A DNA stretch of 64,000 nucleotides from Amoebophrya sp. A120. Lineage: Eukaryota; Sar; Dinophyceae; Syndiniales; Amoebophryaceae. Below are positions 55,579-64,000 of the stretch, piece by piece (position 1 is the stretch's first letter; the number at the start of each line of letters is the position of its first letter). Position numbers and translations under genes: made by a program. The notes under the pieces were generated by a model that saw only the letters and a list, made by a program, of their open reading frames with translations, searched no databases and was not told the DNA's origin. Location: contig CAJINV010000013.1 in NCBI GenBank assembly GCA_905178155.1, positions 672,344-736,343 on the forward strand, read 5' to 3'.

Positions 55579-58500
55579 ATGGCAGCCGGAAAGAAGAAGT
55601 CGAAATCCGGCGGTGCCTCTGGTGCTGCCACCGCGCAGCAAGCCGGAACAAAAGCCAGTAAACAAACCGCTTTCGCCGGCGTGCTTTTCCGGAGAAACTT
55701 ACTCAATTTGAAGATCGAGCGGTTGCTGCAGCAGATTGAAATTCCGAAGACCGAGATCAGCAAGATCGAACCCACGTTGCACGAAGTCTACAAATTACTG
55801 CAGGAATGCCCGGAGCGCGAGTTCGGGCTCGAAAAATTCGGCGAGCAATTCGACGAAAACTTGTTCCATTTGTACAACGACTACAGTGAAGATAAAACTC
55901 CAGCAAGAACTTTTGCTTCATCTGGCCGCGAACGGGAGGAAGCGAACGCGACATCAAACAAGAACAAAACGTTTCACTTCACCGCGCCGAAGAGAATCGA
56001 GGTGGTGGGCTCTTTTCTGTTGAAGACCATGGTCAAGAAGCAGGTGGACTTGGCAGTGTTTTTACCGGAAAACCTCTTCCAGTCCAAGGACCACGTCAAT
56101 TATCGATACGGTACGTTGTTTTGTCATGGTATGGCCTACGTTCGCTGGTCTAGTCTGATGCCACGAGCGTGGTCTTCCATTGATGTCAGTTGCGCATATT
56201 ACGCAAACGCTTCCGCTTCCTCATTCCTATGTAGATGTGATTCCTGTCGTGTGTATTTTTGACATATTATTTAAGGATAGAATGAGTTGTGCACCTGTTT
56301 GAAATCGCTACAAAGCGAAGAAAAAACAACCATACGAAAATATACTTCTACACGATCCATCTACAACAGCTGACAAGCGCACTGCGTACCTGGCCGTCCT
56401 GTACCAGTTTCTGTGCGAGAAACTGCAGCCGTCGGAGGGAGCAGATTCGACGAAAAATCCGGAGAGGACCAAGCATTTGAACGTCGAGTACATCGACGGA
56501 AATCTTTACCGGCCGGTCATCGTGCTGACCACAAACAACTGGAAGCTCCGCATTCTCGGCACGGTGGAAAACGAAGTGAAGTTTCCCGATATGAAATTGC
56601 AACTTTGGAAAAACGGCTTACGACCGAAATTCGACGTGCCTTCTGTTACTGCGCATCATCGAAACGTCGAGCAGTATCTGCCCGCGACGCCGTTCTACAA
56701 CAGTTTGTTGCTCGAGGACCTGTACGCCACTCGCGTTCTGCATCTGCAGCACCAAGCGATCGAGCAAACGCCGGAGCTGAAGTACGCGATTTTGCTGCTG
56801 AAACGCTGGCTCATCGTGCGGGACCTGTCCGAAGAGCTCCATTGCCCCATCGGCATCCTGGCCTGCCACGTGGTTTTGGGCGGGGGTAACAATACCACTT
56901 CAGGGGGAGCAGGAGCAGTTGTAGGCAACGTCCTCGGAGCGACAGCGACAGGTAGCAAGAAAAATTCTTCTCTGCTCAAATTGCGGGATCCGATGCAGAT
57001 CTTCAAGGCGTGCTTGAATTTCATCGTGAAACAGCAAGAGAAGTACGAGGAAATCAGGAATTCGATCGTGGAAAAGATATTGACTGCGGAGGAGACCGAA
57101 GCAAAGGGGAGTACCAGAACCGCAGGAACGGCTGGCAAAACCGAAACGGAAGCGGAGAACAAGACCATGCTAGAGGCCGATCGGGTGAAGAAAGCACAGG
57201 AACGGGAGGATCGGAAGGCGCGATTTTCCGAACTGCTCAACGAACTGCCGGAGGACAGTGTGTTTCAGCAAATTCCAAAGCATCACTTCGACGGGTCGGG
57301 CGGCTGCCTGCAGCAATTGAAGAACAACGGGGGGCTCTCGTCGAAAAACGCCAATGCTGGCTCAGCAGCTGTAACCGCAGTGGCTTCCCTGGAAGAGCTG
57401 CTGCAAGCGGATCATACCAAGAAATCCTCAGGAGCAATGTCGGGGGCGAAAAGTACGAATAGTGCAGCAGGAGCTGGTTCCTCCAGCGGAAAGAAGGGTC
57501 AGCCGAAAGAAACTTCCGTGGAGCAGGGCATGCGCCTGACGAAGGTCAGGTTTCTCAACCTGTTCGTGGGTGAGTTGAACATTTTCCAGAAGTTTCCCCT
57601 CCCACTGCTGGAAGAACTCGCCTTCGAAGCCAAACTGACGCTGAAGACCTTGGACAGCAGCGACGTGGTGATCGGAGGTGGACCTGCTTCGACAGCACGA
57701 GCGACCAAACCAAACGACTTTGCGTTCGAGCAGACCTTTTCGGTATTGCAGCGCCCCGAATTTCACTGGGACCAGAAAATTGTTCTGGATTTACCAGAAA
57801 CCGGAAGCACTTGCTTGAATAGAAGTGCCCGACTACATGATGATCATGGTGTTGGACAAAGGAAGGGGAGGACAGCTGCACAAGAAATTTCTAGTGAACC
57901 ATCGGACATTGATCAAAAGCTGTCAGCGTCATCCTCCTCCGAGGCCCCTGAAAGTGTGCAGGCGGTGGAGAAAGCCGTCACGTTATTGCGGAAAGGTCTG
58001 GGCCAGTCCCGATTATGGCGGGTTTTCGTGCGATTTTGCAACGGTACAAGTCCACAACCGGAGAACCGGGAAATAAATGACGAGAAGATCAGCGCCAACA
58101 ACAAGAAGAGGAGAACCAACAACCGCCTGCAGGCCATCATTGGTTTGAAGCTTCAGTTTCCCCGTGAGGCGGAGAAGAAAATCCTGCGCGGCCCCTCGGC
58201 CGACGACAGTGCGAATGTGAAAAAGTGGCAGCAACTTTGGCCGGCGAAGAACCTGGAAGTCCGGCGGTTCCGCGACGGAAAGATCCAGCAGTGCGCGGTA
58301 TTTTCCGACAAGGAGAGGCCGCTGTCGATCCAGATCGTCGACGCGCTGTTGGAAAAACATTTTCCAACCAACGTCCTTGTCGACGACGAGAGGACCACCT
58401 CCAAGAACATCACGCAAGTGGATGGGAAGGATGAAAACACAAACGTCTCTACTTCGAAAAACACGAAGAGCAAGAAGCGCGGCAAGCAGGTCGACGTAGT

Positions 58501-61160
58501 TCTTGACAGCACAACTTCAGCATCTACTTCGCCCTCGACTTCTACTGCGCCAGCGGTCGTACCTTGTCGTCGTCCGCTCGCCCGGCGGTGCGACCTGGGT
58601 CCGGAGCCGGTCTCCGCGCACAAGCACGCCCTTGGGCTGGCCTGCTGGAAGGACTTTGAGGAGCTGAAGGACATGCTGCTGAACAACACGGAGATGGAGC
58701 TGCCGCTCCAAATCTCCCGCGTGTTGCCCTCCAGCAAGGGGTTTTCGTACAACTACGCGGAGGTCGTAGATCCTTCTGCTTTGGTGGAAGCAGCAATTAC
58801 TGCGGTACTAGGAAAAGATCAGACATCTCTAGCTCAAGCCACCCGTCCGGATACTATCACGTTTCAGAACAGCGAGAAGTTTCTGGAGCATGTCATTATC
58901 GAGTTCGAGTGGTCGGCGCTGTGGCCTCGCGACAGCGAGCAGGCGATCCAGGTGTTTCAGGGCGCGTTTCTGCTGGAAATCAAGAAACAACTGGAGGAGA
59001 CGAAGCAAGTAAGAGCGGAGGTGGGAACGGAGTTCGTCCTTGATGGTGCAACTACGAGAAGGGCAGATGATGTCTTTAAAACCTTGCCAAACGCAAACGC
59101 TCTCCGCACGGCACCTTCTCAACAACAAGCATCTACTTCCAGCACTTCTATCCCCCGTGCTTTCCTGGACGTGATTTTCCCGAATCGGATCTTTCGCATC
59201 CGAATTTTCTACCCCTACGCGCCCTCGGTCACGGAGAACGCCCGGTTTCTGACGTTCGGCGCCCAAGTCAAATCGAAGGACATCATGGACGTTCTGCGCG
59301 TCCACGAGAAGAAGGATCAGAATAGTACAGATGCCGGCTCATTGAAAGCAGCGACAGAAACCGACGGAACCGGAGGCGCTGAAGACGCTGGTGGTAGTGA
59401 AGCGAAAGATGATCAGTCTTTACCAGGAGACATGAAAGAGGCAGAAGAGCAGGGGCTTTGCTCTGCCGAGGAGATCCACGCCAACAACCTGCTTGCGGAC
59501 GCGCACGACCGGCTTCATGAGCTCCGCGAGAAGTGGTGGCGGCCGAAGATCCGCCAGGCCTTCCACACGCTCGCCCTGCAGCAGCCCAACTTCTGCAAGA
59601 CTTTGCAACTCGTCAAGAGGTGGCTGGCCGCGAAGTTGTTGCTCACCGCCGACGGCGGGTCCACAACTTCCTCTTCGCAGCAGCGATACGAGGACTTTTT
59701 CGAGCACCTCACTGCCTTCGTCTTTTCGCAAGCCAGTTCCAAGACGTGCTTCGCCGGGTTGCCAACCAGCGCCAACGCGGGGTTTGCGCGGTTTCTGTGG
59801 ACGGTCGTGCACGTCTTGACCGGGGAGTCCCTACTCGTCTTGGAAGACTTCGGGTTTGCGCCGCCGGAAGTGGAAGGTAAAATGATATATCTTCAAAACT
59901 CACATTTCGAACTACAGGTCTAATAGATACTGAGTCGAGTAGCTAGCACTGAAAATAAATGAGATTTTCAACCTTCCACTCGAAATCTAGATCTACATTA
60001 TCGTAGCAAAGGGGTCATCAAGAAACTCAAAATCTTCATCGCATCGATATCTTTCAGGTGCTGAAACTGGTTTGGCGCAGGTGGGACTTTCTGCCAACAC
60101 GACAAACCATTTCAATCCCTCCACGGAGCAAACACAACTCACCGAGGAGCAGCTCCAGCTGCTACAAAACAGCTACGAGCGAAGACGTGGGAACAACAAC
60201 ACGAGCGGGGGTAGTTCATCGAGCTCGTCCTGCAATTTGGTTTATTGCCTGGTAACTCGCTACGACCCGCACGGAGTGTTCCTGCAAGTCCCGGGCCAGT
60301 CGTACCTCGCAAAGTTGAAGGAGCATGCCGTCGAGGGACTGCAGCTGCTGAAGGAGCACAGTTTTAATACTACTGGTGAAATTTTCCCAGCAGCAACCAC
60401 GTGGTCACCACCAGGAGCATCGTCTTCAAGTAGTCCAGTGGGTCTATCTTCACCAGAACAAAATACGACTCCTCACAACCCGGCAGCGAAGAGAAGAAAA
60501 ACCACTTCTTCTATCGACGATGCAGCGAAGGTGTTGAGTGTCCTCGACGAGGAGAACAACAAACTACCTGGCTCAACAGCAACATTTCAGTTATGCAGGC
60601 AACTCCTCGCCTCTCCGAGACCGGAAAAGTTCGACCTGCAGATTCAGATTTTTCCGTTCAAGAGGAAGCAAGCGCAAGCCTTGAACCGCACGCATCCCTT
60701 CTTCACCGACTGCTGTGCAGAGTTGCTGAAGGAAGTTGGAAGCAGCTTTGTGGAAAAAATGAAGCAAAAATACGGCTCCTGGGCTACGTTTTATTTTGCG
60801 AACAACAGTAGAACATCAAGTGCCGCTGTGCGCGTCGTGGAGGAGAGCAAGGCATCCGCAGCTTCTATGACGATCGCGGTGGAGTGGAGAATGGAAGCCT
60901 TCGAACAAAGCGGGCTAACTACATCGCAAACTGATGAAGAACAGCACTACGACGTCGACCAAAAAATGAACAGCAGAAGCGCGAAGAACATGAATTCTGC
61001 TAGTACGAAACTGAACAAGGCAAACACCCTGAAGCGGTTGATGTCCCGGGGATGCAGCTATGGTGCGGGTTCTGCGGCCGCCCTGCCCGATACGGACCAA
61101 CTGTTGAATGACGTGAAAATGTGGCTTCATGGAATTCCGCACAGGGTAGTTTTTGCGTAG
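55579..61160 (+). CDS. NOL6: Nucleolar protein 6 / Utp22 homologue (Nrap family)
   Basis: Exons 55579-56110, 56370-59876 and 60058-61160 total 5,142 nt, 1,713 residues. Both introns are GT-AG, phase 1. Conserved Nrap blocks: RIEVVGSFLLKTMVKKQVDLAVFLP (55993-56067, a nucleotidyltransferase-like GS...D motif), NYRY-ADKRTAYLAVLYQFL across intron 1, LLLKRWLIVRDL near 56800, RRFRDGKIQQCAVF (58262-58303), YPYAPSVTENARFLTFG (59212-59262), TLQLVKRWLAAKLLL with EDFFEHLTAFVF (59602-59730), and YDPHGVFL (60261-60284) in the last exon. NOL6/Utp22 is an SSU processome component that works with Rrp7 in early 18S rRNA maturation in the nucleolus. It is longer than human or yeast forms (about 1,150-1,240 residues) because of low-complexity inserts. 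ATG 55579 follows a Kozak-like A-run; upstream codons lack an ATG. Confidence 0.93.
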
Positions 61161-62102
61161 AGTAGATAACAAGAACTGGTGGACATGAGTGCACATTAAA
61201 TTTGACACGCTTCTGCAATGAACAACAGGTGTTGCCTGCGCGCAAGTATGTATACTGACATCGACGGACTGCTGCAATAGAGATCATGACCAAGACAATC
61301 CTGAAGATGATTTGATTTGTTAAAAACGTCAAAACTACTGCTTGTATTCTGAAGTCGAAAACGGGAGGTGAGACTTTTGATCGTCCTCTCCTCTCTGACC
61401 TCTGCATCTACCGTGTATCCCTTTGTTCGAACACGAAGACAAATGTGAGATGCAGCGAGCGTGATGTTACCAACCAGTGTTGAAAGAATAATACCATCAT
61501 GATCGGTCAGCAGCAGCAACAGCACGAATATTAGCACTAGGATGAAAAGGAACGTACAATTATAGATACTCTACATGCTCTTGCTCGGTATCGTGCGCAA
61601 TGCCTTGCTTGTATCATGATTTCGGTTTTTGGAATTGTATCGTGTCGTGCCTGTCGTACACAATGTGGTCGTACAAACTGATGTTTCTCATGATTCGTGC
61701 AGCATGAAAGGGTTACTTACCCGTTTTGTCGTGGTGCAAGCGTGTCGGTATCGTAGCGTTGGTGGATCCGTTCCACTATACCTCACTAATGTCTGTGCGT
61801 ACATTTTCGATAAAAGCAAGCTTGTCGGTTCTTTTTGGTCGTCGACTACAGTCCGTCGTGAGTCATGTTGGCGAGGACATTCGGACTTGGCATACTTTTA
61901 GTTGCACCATATTGATATTGGCCATTTACTTTTGGCGTCCTTTGGACGCGACCACGAGAAGGCCATCGCTTCTACGACTTTATTTCTTTGTTGGTACTAG
62001 GAGTTGCATTTGTTTGTACGTCTACGTTTTGAATTGTCCGGCAACAGTGACTGTGACATGCATGGATACAAGTACTGATTTCAATATATGACTTCTTGTT
62101 CT
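61161..62102. other. Noncoding stretch, nothing recognised
   Basis: 3' flank of NOL6. Open frames at 61629-61901 and 61726-62091 (+) look random. No RNA gene or repeat recognised before the microsatellite. Confidence 0.45.
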
Positions 62103-62117
62103 GGAAATCCAAGTCAG

Positions 62118-62407
62118 AATACACACACACACACACGCACACACGCACACACGCACACACGCACACACGCACACACGCACACACGCACACACGCACACAC
62201 GCACACACGCACACACGCACACACGCACACACGCACACACGCACACACGCACACACGCACACACGCACACACGCACACACGCACACACGCACGCACGCAC
62301 ACACGCACACACGCACACACGCACACACGCACACACGCACACACGCGCACACGCGCACACACACGCACACACGCGCACACGCGCACACACACGCACACAC
62401 GCACACA

Positions 62408-62502
<95 letters not shown>
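62118..62502. repeat. CACACG / ACGC microsatellite
   Basis: About 385 bp. It begins as (AC)n, becomes a long (CACACG)n run to about 62340, has irregular CGCACA variants to about 62400, then pure (ACGC)n to 62502. It gives open frames in all phases (Thr-His or Arg-Ala-Cys-Val repeats), which are artefacts of the repeat. Confidence 0.95.
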
Positions 62503-62550
62503 CTAAACCCTAAACCCAAACCCAAAACCCAAACCCAAACCCTACCCTAG
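62503..62550. repeat. Degenerate telomere-like repeat, CCCTAAA type
   Basis: CCTAAACCCTAAACCC followed by AAACCC/AAAACCC variants and CCCTACCCTAG. TTTAGGG is the telomere repeat in plants and reported in dinoflagellates. About seven units here, two of them exact. It directly follows the ACGC microsatellite, and 1.45 kb of unique sequence follows, so within this window it is interstitial. Confidence 0.75.
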
Positions 62551-64000
62551 ATCTCTTACTTTTTGAATTTCAATTTTCGCGATCGGGTCACAGGCGTTTG
62601 CTTACTGGTATTAATTACCGAACAGGTGGTTTCACTTTCAACTTAAGCAAGACAATCTCAAGATGAGTACTAATTATGTTTTCCAAATACAGATGATGAA
62701 GTGATCAGATGTGCGCATTTTTGCGCAAAATTCTGATTTACCATCGATCGATAGACAGGTTTTAAAAAATCCAATTTTTCTGAGATCTTAGCCAAAGTAG
62801 CTATAGATTGACACTAGGTTTTTTTGTTCGACTTTCGCTAAAAACACGTTAGAAGAAGGAAAACCCAACCGACGGATTCATTGCCACGTATCCGCAGTAG
62901 CAAACAAACAGCCAAACAAGTCTGGAAAGGCAATAGGTGCAAGAAGATGACGAAGTGAAGGCGTCTTGATTCACCACGTACTCCCGGATCGCCACGAATC
63001 CAAAACGAGTTACAAGAAACAACCAGACAAGTAGCTTTCTGCTTCAATACAAAGCAAAACTATATCAAAATTATACTTCCAAAACAAAATCAGTGTCTAC
63101 TCTACAACCTCTATGTCTTTTCAAGCGAGCTTATGAACTGTTTGTACTACATCAGTTCCTTTTTTCGCAAGCTTTTCAATACAAAAAAAAAGATAAATTG
63201 AAGAGTGTGTAGGTCTTCGTCTTGTGGTGAGATATAAAAACTTCTGGGATAAAGCTTGCGCAAGTCAGTGGCCACCGGGCGCGGGTTTAGTCGCGAGAGT
63301 TAGATTACCATTACCAGTCTTCCACTTCTCATGATCATATAAGGCTGGCGCACGTGCATTGTAGTGCGAGTGAGTGAATGCACGTTGAGAAAATCATGTG
63401 GGTAATGGTATTGTAATATGACATTTGTGTGATTGTGAGATGACGATAAGCGGAGTTATTAAGATAAACGCAAAGCGAATATAATTTCGCAACTACCCTT
63501 GTTTGTGGCCCTAAGAAAAGTACAACTCTGGCGAGTTTCTATGTTAATGGAGTGTTCTTTCGTTTGGAGATCATGATCATCTGTGTGCGTCTTCCGCACG
63601 AGGACGAGCGAGCCGAGAAGTTTTCAAGTTCAACAGATAGAGATATGCTTTGCATTCTAGGATTTCCTAACAATATGCGACCACAGGCTTTCTTCTGTGT
63701 TGTAGTTGTATCGCTCATGATAATGATTTTAAGAAGCGCACGCTCGCGTCGCTCAGTTTCTTGAGCAGAGGATCCCTGTTGTGTTTCTGTGCCCTTCTTT
63801 AGACAGGGGCAGCACCAGTAGCACCCGATAAGCCGGATGCCGGAGCGCAATCATAATTGATTTTATTAGGTAAAATTAATAACTAACAGGGATATTATCA
63901 CACCAGCAAAAAAAAACAAATTGTTCTTTTTTGTTGTGATGTGTTGGAGCTGCAGCTGTGCAGCGGTTTAAGAAGACTGGGAAGAACGAAGCAGCGCCAT
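62551..64000. other. Sequence beyond the telomere-like tract, nothing recognised
   Basis: A/T-rich, with short open frames on both strands (62838-63047 and 63539-63850 on -, 63552-63764 on +), none protein-like. It may be subtelomeric in origin if the tract at 62503 marks a former chromosome end. Confidence 0.4.

Noticed and set aside
62118-62502. CRISPR-like array
   Set aside because: Units of 4-6 bases without spacers; a simple microsatellite in a eukaryotic genome.
62022-62525. Open frames of Thr-His or Arg-Ala-Cys-Val repeats
   Set aside because: They are products of the CACACG/ACGC microsatellite, which lacks stops in every phase.
1-64000. tRNA, rRNA, snRNA or spliced-leader RNA genes
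   Set aside because: No cloverleaf boxes, rRNA-like stretches or the conserved spliced-leader core were noticed by eye; a covariance-model scan would be needed to be sure.

Overview
The window reads as nuclear DNA of an alveolate protist. A dinoflagellate close to the parasitic Syndiniales (Amoebophrya-like) is the best guess. Evidence seen directly: every convincing gene lies on the + strand; introns of about 60-430 nt carry terminal inverted repeats (TIRs), as introner elements do; several introns only work in frame with GA or GC donors instead of GT; a CCCTAAA-type telomere-like tract occurs near 62.5 kb; and one secreted protein has a Cys-rich motif I associate with dinoflagellates. The species assignment is inference.

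Layout. 1-5608: 3' part of a modular surface protein (repeated Cys-rich modules, Thr tracts, two discoidin-like domains, one membrane helix, long acidic/Ser-Gly-Ala tail). 7233-10466: a second single-pass membrane protein with a PAN/apple-like Cys module. 11.3-12.95 kb: poorly resolved possible gene with a textbook introner. 14404-16657: RING-like protein. 17821-22344: WD40 protein resembling axonemal WDR93/FAP297, 11 exons, at least five introners. 23330-26023: secreted DNase I-like (EEP) protein. 27265-30743: ACT-domain protein with a 1.5 kb introner-like element that contains 510 bp near-identical direct repeats. 32316-38519: Ty1/copia LTR retrotransposon, 515 bp LTRs about 97.5% identical, pol broken. 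38573-40765: unknown protein whose ATG lies 54 bp after the 3' LTR. 42442-43497: four-helix membrane protein. 44703-53153: intron-free 2,816-residue disordered protein. 53354-54571: unknown. 55579-61160: ribosome-biogenesis protein NOL6/Utp22 in three exons. 62.1-62.55 kb: ACGC-type microsatellite abutting degenerate telomeric repeats.

How it fits together. The genes do not form a pathway. NOL6, the WD40 protein and the ACT protein are housekeeping or structural. The two modular membrane proteins and the secreted EEP protein could act at the cell surface, which would suit a parasite, but that is inference. The strongest unusual signal is the set of TIR-bearing introns: several families, insertions inside conserved domains, matched base changes at both intron ends, and non-GT donors. 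Exon joins were worked out by hand from reading frame and domain continuity, so they are hypotheses until RNA data are seen.
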